Positions 27,143 to 36,400 of a stretch of DNA of 64,000 nucleotides are shown piece after piece (the stretch's first letter is position 1; each line of letters begins with the position of its first letter). The stretch covers positions 1 to 64,000 of the forward strand of contig NZ_JAGJRS010000019.1 in the NCBI RefSeq assembly GCF_017837635.1, read 5' to 3'. The position numbers and the translations under genes were made by a program. This DNA comes from Frateuria flava. Lineage in GTDB: Bacteria > Pseudomonadota > Gammaproteobacteria > Xanthomonadales > Rhodanobacteraceae. The notes under the pieces are model-generated. The model was not told the origin of the DNA. It saw nothing but the letters and a program-made list of their open reading frames with translations, and searched no databases.

Positions 27143-27658
27143 TCATACGCCAATCTGATGGAGTTGCTGCGCCAGTTGCCGCCACGGTTCGATGTTCCAG
27201 TGCCGGCGTGCCTGACCTGAAGGGGAGGGCAGGACGTATACCCTCGCTTGCCCGAACCGCTCGGGTTGGTGGCCGTAGGCATCGATCGGCCGGCCCAGCG
27301 CCGCGCGCGCGGCGGCTTTGCTGGTGAAGGCGAGCAGGACGGGTTCGAAACGGTCGATCTTGGCCCGCAGCCCCGGGACGTCGAATGCCCCGCGCGGCAG
27401 GTCGGCATCGTTGCCGCTGTGGCATTTGGCCAGGTCGGTCAAGCCGATGCCCAGGGCCAGCAACTGCGGGTATTCGAAGGGCGCAAACCTGCGCGGTGCG
27501 ATGCCCGCTTCGTGCAGGGCCCGCCAGAACAGGTTGCCCGGATGGGCGTAGTAGGCGCCTTCTCTTGCCGAGCGCTCGCCGGCGGCGGTGCCGCAGAACA
27601 CCAGCGTCAGGCCCGGGCGAAGCAGGTCGGGCAGGACGTGCTCAGCCGGCCGGTTCAT
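27143..27658 (-). CDS. Mug/TDG-like mismatch DNA glycosylase with altered active site
   Basis: The 171-residue product matches the G:T/U mismatch glycosylase fold: LVFCGTAAGERSA (residues 19-31), YYAHPGNLFWRALHEAG, and the LPSPSG loop near 143. Members remove uracil or thymine opposite guanine. In Escherichia coli Mug the first motif is GINPG, and its Asn activates water. Here it is GTAAG, with Ala at the Asn position (A25). LPNPSG is LPSPSG. Activity is therefore uncertain; it may use another residue or other bases. The start overlaps the upstream gene by 17 nt. Confidence 0.8.
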   Translation of the reverse strand: MNRPAEHVLPDLLRPGLTLVFCGTAAGERSAREGAYYAHPGNLFWRALHEAGIAPRRFAPFEYPQLLALGIGLTDLAKCHSGNDADLPRGAFDVPGLRAKIDRFEPVLLAFTSKAAARAALGRPIDAYGHQPERFGQARVYVLPSPSGQARRHWNIEPWRQLAQQLHQIGV

Positions 27659-28331
27659 CGAGCAGGAAATCGGTGAACTGGAAGCGCTCGTCGCGCAAGA
27701 CCGGCTCGCCGCGGCGCAGGCGCAGTTCGCGGGTGAACAATGGGCCGCCGCAGCTCAGCGTGTGGAATTCGCCGCGCTCGCCGCAGGGGTCGACGCCGGA
27801 AGGAAGGCTGTCAAGCAGCGCGCCGTCGTACGGACGGCCGCAGTAGTCCGCCGCGAGCTGTTGTGTATCCACGCAGCACAGCAGCGCGCGATGTCCCTCG
27901 CCCACGAAGCGGCGCGACAGGGCCGCGGTGTCCTCGCCCCAGATGGGAAACAAGGCGCGCCACTGCGCGCGGCCGAGCTGGCGCACGCGGTAGTCGCGCA
28001 CGTCCTGCAGGAAAAGATCGCCGAAGGCGCAATGACGAATGCCCGGCCAGCGCATCCGCGCCTCGGCCAGCGCCCGCTCGTGGGCGGCTTCGTAGGCCTC
28101 GTTGCTGCCGGGCCAGTCCATCCCGACCTCCAGCAGCGGCAGGTCCAGTGCATCGGCCTGCGCAAGCAGCACGTCGCGACGCACGCCATGCATCGCGATG
28201 CGTCCATAGGTGCGGTTGACGGTCGTCAGCAGCGCGACCACCTGCCACTGCGGGTCGGCGCGCAGCCGCTGCAGGGCCATCAGGCAGTCCTTGCCGCCAC
28301 TCCAGGCGAGCAGGGTGGGAATTGCAGTCAT
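27642..28331 (-). CDS. Dph6-like PP-loop ATPase
   Basis: The 229-residue product starts MTAIPTLLAWSGGKDCLMAL and carries the PP-loop SGGKD (11-15) of adenine-nucleotide alpha hydrolases, plus the conserved CGERGEFHTLSCGGPLF near residue 190. The family includes eukaryotic diphthine-ammonia ligase. Bacteria do not make diphthamide, so the substrate here is unknown. It is the first gene of a two-gene operon with the mug-like gene and overlaps it by 17 nt. It diverges from an MscS gene across a palindromic repeat. Confidence 0.82.
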   Translation of the reverse strand: MTAIPTLLAWSGGKDCLMALQRLRADPQWQVVALLTTVNRTYGRIAMHGVRRDVLLAQADALDLPLLEVGMDWPGSNEAYEAAHERALAEARMRWPGIRHCAFGDLFLQDVRDYRVRQLGRAQWRALFPIWGEDTAALSRRFVGEGHRALLCCVDTQQLAADYCGRPYDGALLDSLPSGVDPCGERGEFHTLSCGGPLFTRELRLRRGEPVLRDERFQFTDFLLDEPAG

Positions 28332-28353
28332 CGGCTTACTCTAAGGCACGCCG

Positions 28354-28418
28354 GTCACCGTAGGGTGGGCTTCAGCCGAACGCGGTCGCTGGTGCGCTGA
28401 AGCCCACCCTGCGGTGAC
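28354..28418. repeat. Dispersed palindromic repeat, GGGTGGGCTTCAGC family, full copy
   Basis: Two 23-bp arms (28354-28376 and 28396-28418) pair with one mismatch around a 19-nt loop. The core GGGTGGGCTTCAGC recurs at 31824-31842, 47301-47359 and 55086-55148. The copy lies between two divergent genes, so it may affect or insulate their promoters. Confidence 0.85.
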
Positions 28419-28491
28419 TGGCCGGTCGTCTGAACATTCCGGCCATGGCCTGCCCACGCGACGTGGACGCTCGAGCGGGCAGGGTGTCGGG

Positions 28492-29559
28492 ATGACGGAA
28501 AACCTGCTGGAGATCTGGAACAGCCAGCCCTGGATCCGCCTGGGCGTTACGGTGATCGTGGCGTTGCTGGTCGCGATCGTTGTGCATCGGCTGGCGCGCG
28601 CGCTGCTTTGGCGTGTCAGCGATGGGCATCCGATGGCGCGCGAAATGCTCAGGCAGGCGCGCTCGCCCATGGGCTGGCTGGTGCCGCTGCTGGTACTTGT
28701 CGTGGCGCTGCGTACCCGGCCCGAGGCAGACGAACTGCATATCGCGGCCTCGGCCGAGCAGATTCTGGTGATCGCCCTGATTGCGGTGGCGACGTGGCTG
28801 GGCGTGCGCTGCATCAACGCGGTCGAGTTCTTCTTCTGCCAGCGCTTCCCGGTCGACACCGAGAACAACCTGCGCGCGCGGCGGGTGCTCACGCAGGCGC
28901 GCGTGCTCGGACGTACGGGTTCCGTGCTGCTCATCCTGATCGGCCTGGCCGCCTGCCTGATGATGATTCCCGGTGTGCGCCAGATCGGCACCAGCCTGCT
29001 CGCCTCGGCGGGGTTGGCGGGCTTGGCCGTGGGCCTCGCGGCCAAGCCGGTGCTGAGCAACCTGATCGCCGGTCTGCAGATCGCCATCACCCAGCCGATC
29101 CGGCTGGACGACGTGGTGATCATCGAGGGCGAGTGGGGCCGGATCGAGGAGATCACCGGTACCTATGTGGTGGTGCGCATCTGGGATGAGCGGCGGCTGG
29201 TGGTGCCGCTGAACTGGTTCATCGAGAACCCGTTTCAGAACTGGACGCGCACCAGCTCGCAGCTGATCGGCACCGTTTACCTGTGGCTGGACTACCGCGT
29301 GCCGCTGGAACCGTTGCGCGAGGAGGTCAAACGGCTGTGCAAGGAGGCGCCGCAGTGGGACGGGCGCGTCTGCGTGCTGCAGGTGACCGATACCACCGAC
29401 CGCACGCTGCAGGTTCGCATCCTGGCCAGTTCGGCCGATTCAGGCAGCAACTTCGACCTGCGCTGTCACGTGCGCGAAGGGATGATCGCGTTCGTGCAGC
29501 AGCACTATCCGGACAGCCTGCCGCGGGTTCGTGCCGAGGTACGCGATCCGGTCGGCTGA
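28492..29559 (+). CDS. MscS-family mechanosensitive ion channel
   Basis: The 355-residue inner-membrane protein has about four hydrophobic segments. The MscS pore and beta domain is visible in LAGLAVGLAAKPVLSNLIAG, then ITQPIRLDDVVIIEGEWGRI, ITGTYVVVRIWDERRLVVPL and NWFIENPFQNWTR. Such channels release solutes on hypo-osmotic shock. The start at 28492 is chosen because it begins the hydrophobic region. An ATG at 28414 is also in frame and would add 26 polar residues. Neither has a strong ribosome site. Confidence 0.88.
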   Translation: MTENLLEIWNSQPWIRLGVTVIVALLVAIVVHRLARALLWRVSDGHPMAREMLRQARSPMGWLVPLLVLVVALRTRPEADELHIAASAEQILVIALIAVATWLGVRCINAVEFFFCQRFPVDTENNLRARRVLTQARVLGRTGSVLLILIGLAACLMMIPGVRQIGTSLLASAGLAGLAVGLAAKPVLSNLIAGLQIAITQPIRLDDVVIIEGEWGRIEEITGTYVVVRIWDERRLVVPLNWFIENPFQNWTRTSSQLIGTVYLWLDYRVPLEPLREEVKRLCKEAPQWDGRVCVLQVTDTTDRTLQVRILASSADSGSNFDLRCHVREGMIAFVQQHYPDSLPRVRAEVRDPVG

Positions 29560-29580
29560 TGCCGGCCGCGCTCAAAGGCG

Positions 29581-29750
29581 CCCCCATCCGCCTGTCGGCA
29601 CCTTTCCCCGCGTTCGGGGAGGAAGGCTCGAACGTGCAGAGCTCGCCTTGATCCACCCCTGCATTGGCGAAGAAGGCCCGCGAAGTGCAGTAACCCGCCT
29701 TGGATCCTTCCCCTGTTGACGGGGGAAGGTGCCCGAAGGGCGGATGGGGG
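29581..29750. mobile_element. MITE-like element with imperfect terminal inverted repeats
   Basis: CCCCCATCCGCC at 29581 and its complement ending at 29750 begin about 30-bp imperfect inverted ends (29581-29609 and 29721-29750), both running into a CACCTT(T)CCCC block. The 170-bp element has no gene. It lies between convergent mscS and histidine kinase genes. Target duplications were not identified. Confidence 0.5.
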
Positions 29751-29759
29751 AGCCGTGCC

Positions 29760-31106
29760 TCAGCCCCACCCGAGCACGGCCGACAACCGCCCATCCTCCA
29801 GCTCGAAGCGCAGGTCCATGCCAAGCGCCTCCGCCGCTGCATGGACCAACGCCAGCCCGAGGCCCGCATGGCCGGCGTGCGGCGCCTGCTTGCGCCAGAA
29901 GCGCTGGCCGAAACGCGCGAGGTCCGCGGGCTCCAGCCCGGGCGCGGCGTTGCTGATGCACAGGCGGCCCCTGGCCAGGTCGACCTTCACGGTATCGCCA
30001 TCCGGCGCGTAGGCGCAGGCGTTGCCGAGCAGGTTGCCAAGGACCACCTCCAGCAGGGCAGGGTCCGTGTGCAGGTGCGCCGGCGGCGTGCCATTCACCG
30101 CCAGCGCCAGACCGCGCGCGGTGGCGTACGCACGGTGGCGCTGGACGTGGCGCTCGAGCCAGGGTGCCAGTTCCAGCGGCTGACGTTGCGGTTGTTCCAG
30201 GCCCGATTGCAGGCGGGTGAGCAACAGCAGCGCTGAGACCGTGGCTTCCAGCTCGGCGCCGATCTGGCCGATCTCGCCGAGGATCTGGCCGAGCTCGCGG
30301 CCGCTCGGGTAGCGCGCTTCCACTTCCGCCAGCGCGCGCAGTTCGGCCAGCCGCGTGCGGGTCTCGTGGGCCAGGCCACTGGCGAACTGACGTTCGCGGG
30401 CGAGGCCCTCGTCCATCCGCGCCAGCACGTCGTTGAAGCGGGCTACCAGCGGGTCGAGCTCGCGCGTGCCGCTGGCGGGCAGGCGCTGGCCTGGCGCGTG
30501 CGGGCCAATGTCGCGCATGCGCTCGACCAGCGCGCGCACCGGCTTCAGCCCGCGCCGCACGATCAGCGGCACCGCCACCAGCGCGACCAGCAGCGCCAGT
30601 GCCGGACTCAATGCCAGGATCCAGTCCAGCGTGGTCAGCAGGCGGTCGAAGGCGCGGCGGTCCTGCATGAACAGGAGCGTGCAGCGGCGCGTGGGCGGGC
30701 GGGTGGCGGACGGTTCCTGGAAGGCGAACATCACCGCGCCCAGTCGTCCGGAACCGTGGCGCAGGTTGACGAAGCGCGGCGTTGTCCCGGCGATCTGCGG
30801 CCAGCCGGCAGGAACGGCCGGTGGCGGCGGGGTGCTGCGCTGGGGCGCCAGGCCCTCACAGCGCAGCTCGTACCAGCCATCGCTCTCTCCGAGCAGCCCG
30901 GCGGGCTGCTGCGGTTCGCCCGCCGCCTGCTCGATCTCCACCACCGTGGTCAGCGCCTGCGCCTGGGTCAGCAGGTTTTCGCGGTAGCGGCTTTCCATCG
31001 CGCGGTCGATGCGCCAGTCCATCAGCAGTGCGCCGCCGCCTAGCACCGCCAGGCTGGTGCCCACCAGCAGCAGGGTGATGCGGGCGGCGAGCGAGGGCGG
31101 TTTCAC
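29760..31106 (-). CDS. Sensor histidine kinase of an OmpR-type two-component system
   Basis: The 448-residue membrane kinase from GTG at 31106 has two transmembrane segments (about 10-30 and 162-184) flanking a periplasmic sensor of about 130 residues, then HAMP (to about 235). The phosphoacceptor is H247 in FASGLAHETRTRL. The ATPase domain has the N box NLLGNACAYAP and G2 box HAGLGLALV. The G1 Asp is not canonical (ISNAAPGLEP). The start overlaps the regulator stop (GTGA). The signal is not known. Spurious longer frames run through the regulator. Confidence 0.9.
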   Translation of the reverse strand: MKPPSLAARITLLLVGTSLAVLGGGALLMDWRIDRAMESRYRENLLTQAQALTTVVEIEQAAGEPQQPAGLLGESDGWYELRCEGLAPQRSTPPPPAVPAGWPQIAGTTPRFVNLRHGSGRLGAVMFAFQEPSATRPPTRRCTLLFMQDRRAFDRLLTTLDWILALSPALALLVALVAVPLIVRRGLKPVRALVERMRDIGPHAPGQRLPASGTRELDPLVARFNDVLARMDEGLARERQFASGLAHETRTRLAELRALAEVEARYPSGRELGQILGEIGQIGAELEATVSALLLLTRLQSGLEQPQRQPLELAPWLERHVQRHRAYATARGLALAVNGTPPAHLHTDPALLEVVLGNLLGNACAYAPDGDTVKVDLARGRLCISNAAPGLEPADLARFGQRFWRKQAPHAGHAGLGLALVHAAAEALGMDLRFELEDGRLSAVLGWG

Positions 31107-31768
31107 GGGATCAGATAGCCGGCGCCGCGGCGGGTCTCGATCAGGCCGGCCAGGCCGGCCGCGTCGAGCTTGCGGCGCAGGCCGAAGACCAGCACCTCGA
31201 CACTGCGGTCGGAAACGTCGGTGTCGCTGCCGGCGGTGCGCTCGAGGATTTCCTGGCGTGTGAAGGCGCGGCCGCGGTGGCGTAGCAGCAAACCCAGCAC
31301 GGCGAACTCGCGCGGGGTGAGCGGCAGCGGACGGCCGTCCACGCTGGCTTGCTGGGCCAGCGGGTCCCACGCCAGCGCGCCCAGGGTCAGCACCACCGGC
31401 TGCGCCTGCAGCGGGCGACGCGCCAGAGCGTGCAGGCGGGCAACCAGTTCGTCGAAAGCGAACGGTTTGACCAGGTAGTCGTCGGCGCCGGCGTTGAGCG
31501 CCTCGATGCGGTCGCCCACCTGGTCGCGGGCGGACAGCACCAGCACGCGCGGGCGACGGCCGCCCGGAGGCAGGCCGCGCAGCACGCCCAGGCCGTCCAG
31601 CCGGGGCAACATCAGGTCCAGCACCACCAGATCGTAGTCGTAGCCGGTCAGGAAACCCCGGGCCTCGATACCGTCGGCCGCCGCGTCGACGGTGAAGCCG
31701 GCCCCCCGCAAGCCGTGCTGCAGGGTGGTGCGAAGGCGTTCGGAATCTTCCACCAGCAGGAGTTTCAT
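31103..31768 (-). CDS. OmpR/PhoB-family response regulator
   Basis: The 221-residue regulator starts MKLLLVEDSERLRTTLQHGL. The receiver domain has the phosphoacceptor D51 (VVLDLMLPRLDG) and the Lys in YLVKPF. A winged-helix DNA-binding domain follows (LTPREFAVLGLLLRHRGRAF, then DVSDRSVEVLVFGLRRKLD). It is the first gene of the pair, and its stop overlaps the kinase start by 4 nt. There is no clear ribosome site. The ATG at 31768 is chosen because the receiver begins there. Confidence 0.93.
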   Translation of the reverse strand: MKLLLVEDSERLRTTLQHGLRGAGFTVDAAADGIEARGFLTGYDYDLVVLDLMLPRLDGLGVLRGLPPGGRRPRVLVLSARDQVGDRIEALNAGADDYLVKPFAFDELVARLHALARRPLQAQPVVLTLGALAWDPLAQQASVDGRPLPLTPREFAVLGLLLRHRGRAFTRQEILERTAGSDTDVSDRSVEVLVFGLRRKLDAAGLAGLIETRRGAGYLIP

Positions 31769-31823
31769 GAGCGCGGAGTCTAACCAGAGGGGCGCGCTTT
31801 GGCCCATCGTCCGGAAGGCGGTC

Positions 31824-31842
31824 GGCTGAAGCCCGCCCTGCG
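31824..31842. repeat. Half copy of the GGGTGGGCTTCAGC repeat family
   Basis: GGCTGAAGCCCGCCCTGCG matches one arm of the palindrome at 28354-28418. It lies between the divergent response regulator and rng. Confidence 0.7.
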
Positions 31843-31869
31843 CGGCCCGGTATCCCGTGCGCTGGCGCA

Positions 31870-31899
31870 TCGACAGTTTCATCGCCCACCCGCTATAAA
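31870..31899 (+). promoter_or_regulatory. Promoter of rng
   Basis: TCGACA (31870-31875) and TATAAA (31894-31899) are separated by 18 nt, five matches each to consensus. The start near 31906 leaves a short 17-nt leader with a G-rich ribosome site. Confidence 0.65.
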
Positions 31900-31922
31900 G
31901 AGACAGATCAACGGGGGTGGGT

Positions 31923-33395
31923 GTGAGTGAAGAGATTCTGATCAACGTGACGCCCCGTGAGACCCGCGTAGGCGTGGTCGAGAACGGCATGCTGCAGGAG
32001 GTGCACGTCGAGCGCGCCTCCAAGCGCGGCTACGTGGGCAACGTCTACAAGGGCCGTGTGCAGCGGGTCATGCCCGGCATGCAGGCCGTGTTCGTGGAAA
32101 TCGGGCTGGAGCGCGCGGCGTTCCTGCACGCCTCGGACATCGTGCGCCCGCCGCTGCCCGAGGGCGCGGAGGCGCACGGCAACGGTCACACGCCTTCGAT
32201 CAGCGAACTGGTCCATGAAGGGCAGGACATCGTGGTGCAGGTGGTCAAGGACCCGATCGGCACCAAGGGCGCGCGGCTGTCCACCCACCTGTCGATTCCC
32301 TCGCGCTACCTGGTGCTGCTGCCGCACGCGCGCACGCTGGGCATCTCCGCGCGCATCGAGGACGAGGCCGAGCGCGCGCGCCTGAAGGACGTGCTCGGCG
32401 GCCTGATCGGGGAGAACCCCCTCGGCTATATCGTGCGCACCAACGCCGAAGGGCAGTCGGCCGAGTCGCTGGCCTTCGACGTGACCTACCTCAGCAAGGT
32501 ATGGCGCGTGGTGCAGGAGAACATCGCCAAGGCGAAAGTCGGCGAGCGCGTCTACGAGGAGCTCTCGCTGCCGCTGCGCAGCCTGCGCGACATGCTCACC
32601 GACGACATCGAAAAGGTTCGCGTCGATTCGCGCGAGACGCACGAGAAGGTCGTCAAGTTCGTCCACAAGTTCATGCCGAGCCTGGACGACCGTATCGAGC
32701 ATTACGCCGGTGAACGGCCGATCTTCGACCTATATGGCGTCGAGGACGAGATCCAGCGCGCGATGAGGAAGGAGGTGCCGCTGAAGTCCGGCGGCTACCT
32801 GATCGTCGACCAGACCGAGGCGATGACGACGATCGACGTCAACACCGGCGGCTACCTGGGCACGCGCAACCTGGAGGAGACGGTCTACCGCACCAACCTG
32901 GAGGCAGCGCAGGCCGCCGCGCGGCAACTGCGTCTGCGCAACCTCGGCGGCATCATCATCATCGACTTCATCGACATGAACGATGAGGAGCACAAGCGCC
33001 AGGTGATCCGCATGCTGGAGAAGGGCCTGGCTCGCGACCACGCCAAGACGACCGTCTACCCGATGTCCGCGCTGGGCCTGGTGGAGATGACCCGCAAGCG
33101 CACCACCGAAAGCCTGGAGCGCCAGCTGTGCGAGCCGTGCCCGGCCTGTGGCGGGCGCGGCACGATCAAGACCGCCGAGACGGTCACCTACGAAATCTTC
33201 CGCGAGATTACGCGTGCCGTGCGCCAGTTCAACGCCGAGAAGCTGCTCGTGATGGCCAGTCCCAAGGTGGTCTCGCGCATCCTCGAAGAGGAATCGGCGG
33301 CGGTGGCCGAACTGGAGGAGTTCATCTCCAAGAGCATACGCTTCCAGCCGGAAGAGCATTACTCGCAGGAACAATTCGATGTGGTCTTGCTGTAA
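31923..33395 (+). CDS. rng: Ribonuclease G
   Basis: The 490-residue endoribonuclease begins MSEEILINVTPRETRVGVVE. It has an S1-like RNA-binding part (about 35-130), then the RNase E/G catalytic core with the metal-binding Asp residues in TTIDVNTGGYLG and IIIIDFIDMND, and the zinc-link CPACGGRG. RNase G matures the 16S 5' end and decays mRNAs. GTG at 31923 is chosen over GTG at 31917 because family members start MSEEIL. yhdP follows after 39 nt, as in Escherichia coli. Confidence 0.96.
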   Translation: MSEEILINVTPRETRVGVVENGMLQEVHVERASKRGYVGNVYKGRVQRVMPGMQAVFVEIGLERAAFLHASDIVRPPLPEGAEAHGNGHTPSISELVHEGQDIVVQVVKDPIGTKGARLSTHLSIPSRYLVLLPHARTLGISARIEDEAERARLKDVLGGLIGENPLGYIVRTNAEGQSAESLAFDVTYLSKVWRVVQENIAKAKVGERVYEELSLPLRSLRDMLTDDIEKVRVDSRETHEKVVKFVHKFMPSLDDRIEHYAGERPIFDLYGVEDEIQRAMRKEVPLKSGGYLIVDQTEAMTTIDVNTGGYLGTRNLEETVYRTNLEAAQAAARQLRLRNLGGIIIIDFIDMNDEEHKRQVIRMLEKGLARDHAKTTVYPMSALGLVEMTRKRTTESLERQLCEPCPACGGRGTIKTAETVTYEIFREITRAVRQFNAEKLLVMASPKVVSRILEEESAAVAELEEFISKSIRFQPEEHYSQEQFDVVLL

Positions 33396-33434
33396 GCGAG
33401 GGATTGCCCGCAACGCCGGCCGGGACGGATCGAG

Positions 33435-36400
33435 GTGAACGCGCGCTGGCAACGGCGCCTGCACCTGGCATTGCGCGCGCTCGGCTGGGGCGCCGGCATC
33501 GCGGTGGTCACGCTGGCCGTACTGGTGGCGCTGGCGCAGTTGCTGCTGCCGCTACTGGCGCGCCATCCGCAGTGGGTCGCCGCGCAACTTTCCGGGCGAC
33601 TGCAGCGCCCGGTCAGCTTCGCTTCGATGGAAGGCCACTGGCGAGGCTCCGGCCCGTTGTTCGTGATGCGGGATGTCACCGTGGGTCCGGGGCCCAGCGG
33701 GGGCAGCCCGCTGCATCTGCCCGAGTCGGAACTGAAGATCGATTTCGGCGCCTGGCTGTTGCCCTCGCGGCACATGCTCGACCTGCGCGCCCGCGGACTG
33801 GAACTGGACCTGAGCCACGATGCGCAGGGCCGCTGGCATGTAAGCGGCATCGGCGGGCCCGAAGGCGGCGCGCGGCAGGACTTCTCGATGGGCCCGGTCT
33901 CGCTGGGCATCTGGCTGCGCGACCTGCGGCTGATCGTTACCGACGAGGCCAGCGGACATCGCTATGCCGTGCGCGCCGATCAGTTGCGCCTGAGCCGGCA
34001 GGGCAGCCGCGTACGCTTCGGCGTACTGCTGCAGCGCGAAGGCGCCAGCGGCCAGTGGCATGGCGCGGGCAGCTTCCGCGAAGACGGCAGCGAAGGCCGG
34101 CTGTGGCTGGCGGGCGATCGGCTCGACCTGCGCACGCTGCTCGGTGATGTGGCCATGGACGGCTATGAGGCCAAACGTGGTACCGGCAAAGTGGCCGCCT
34201 GGCTGGACTGGAAGGATCGCAAGGTCGTGCGCGCCACCGTGCGTTTCGAGCTCGCCGATCTCGCCATAGCGGGCCCTGCGGGAACCGCCAGCGCGCCGGC
34301 CCTGCGGGGCCTCGCCGGCATCAGCCGCAGCGCCGACGGTTACGAGGTCCGCTATGCCGACGACAAGGGTGGCGCGCTGGCGCTGGCGCTGCACGAGCCG
34401 GACGGCGCATTGCGCGTCGACATGGCCGCGCGCGATCTCGACCTTGCGCCGCTGCTGCCCTGGCTTGCGCTCAAGCCCGACCTTGCCCCGTCGCTGGGCG
34501 CCTGGCTCGGCAGCGGACATCCGCATGCCCTGTTGAAGCAGGCCGCGTTGCAGTGGTCGCGTGCCGATGGCGTGCAGGCTTTGCAGGCGTCCTTCTCCCA
34601 GGCCGGCATTGCGGCGGCCGGCAAGCTGCCGGGCATCAGCCGGCTCGCCGGCACGCTGCGCGGCGATGCGCAGGGCTTCTCGCTGGAACTGCCGGCGCAG
34701 GCCACCGTGGTCGACTTCACGCCGGGCTTCCGCCAGCCGTTCGTGTTGCCGCGGCTCGGCGGCACCCTCGCCGCGTGGCACGCCGATGGGGCCTGGCAGC
34801 TGGGGATGGATCCGCTTGCGTTCCAGGGCGAAGGCTTCGCCGGCAGTGCGCGGGGCACCATCGCGCTGCCGGATGACGGCGGGCGTCCCTTCCTGGACTT
34901 CTACGCGCACGTCGACCACGCACAGGTGCCGGCAGCCAAGCTGTTCTTGTCGCCCCACACCATGTCGCCCCATGCCGTCGAGTGGCTCGACCGCGCGCTC
35001 GTCGCAGGCACGGTGGACGAGGGCGACCTGGTGGTGCGCGGCAACCTGTCCGACTGGCCGTTCCGCCACAACGAGGGCCGCTTCGAGGCGCATGCCCGCA
35101 TCAGCGGCCTGACCCTCGACTACGGCGAGGAATGGCCGCAGGCCACGGGGCTGTCGGTCGAGGCGAGCTTCGTCGACAACGGCATGTTGGCCGAAGCTCG
35201 CGGCGGCGAGTCGCTGGGCATCAAGCTCGAACGCGCGGTAGCACTGATCCCGGACTTTTCCGACACCACGGTCGACCTCAACGCGCAGGGCAATGGCAGC
35301 GGCGCCAGCCTGATGACGTTCCTGCGCCAGAGCCCGATCGCGCGCGAGCAGGCCGGCACCCTGGCGAAGCTGCGCCTGGGTGGCAGCGGCGCCTTCGGGT
35401 TCCACCTCTCGCTGCCGGTGAAGGACGTCAGCGCGCTGCGGCTGGAAGGCAGTGCCCGGCTCGCCGACGCGGACGTCGATGCGCCCGAGTGGAAACTGAA
35501 GCTGGACAAGCTGGCCGGGCCGGTCAGCTTCGACGCCCATGGCGTGCACGCCGGGCCGCTCGCCGGCCGGTTCCGTGGTCAGCCCGCGTCGCTGGACCTG
35601 GCGATCGCCGATGCCACCGGCGAGCCCGGGACCCTGCTTTCCGCTCGACTGCAGGGCCCCTTCACCATCGCCGAACTGGTGCAGGGTTTTCCGCAACTCG
35701 AATGGCTGGGCAAGGCCGCCGAGGGCCGCAGCGACTACACGCTGGGTTTCGACGTCACCCGCGGCAGCGGCGATGCGTCGGTGCAGACGCTCAGCGCGGA
35801 CAGCACGCTCGCCGGCACGGCGTTGAAGTTGCCGGTGCCCTTGTCCAAGCCGGCCGATGCCGTGCTGCCTCTGCACCTGACCCTGGGCGTGCCGGTGGAG
35901 AACGCGCGCCTGGATGTGGCGCTGGGCGACGTCATGCGCGCGCGCTTCCGTCTTCCGGCGGGGGACACCCACCCGTTGGCCGCGGCGATCGCGTTCGGCA
36001 CGGCGATGCCCGACAACCTGCCGGACCAGGGTCTGCGCATCCGCGGGCACGCGGCGGCACTGGACGTGTCCGGCTGGGTGCAGCATGCGGTAGCCGGCAG
36101 CAGCAGCGAGGGCCCAGGGCTCGAAAGCATCGACGCCCAGGCCGACCACGCACTGGTGTTCGAGCACGATTTCCCGGACATGCACATCAAGGCCGCGCCG
36201 GGTACCGGCGGTCTGGCGATCGATGTGGACAGCCCCGCGATGGCCGGCCACGTCGACGTGCCGGCAGCCGACCTGCGCAAGCGCGGCATCACGGCCCGCC
36301 TGCAGCGGCTTTACTGGCCGCAGGCGGCGCCAGCGCCCGACAGCAAGTCCACGACGGAGCCGGTCGATGCTGCCGCGCCGAGCGCATCGGCGAAAGAGGC

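Noticed and set aside
29760-31889. A 709-residue fusion of kinase and regulator on the minus strand
   Set aside because: The regulator is encoded in another frame and stops at 31103. The upstream part of this frame is Arg/Pro-rich noise.
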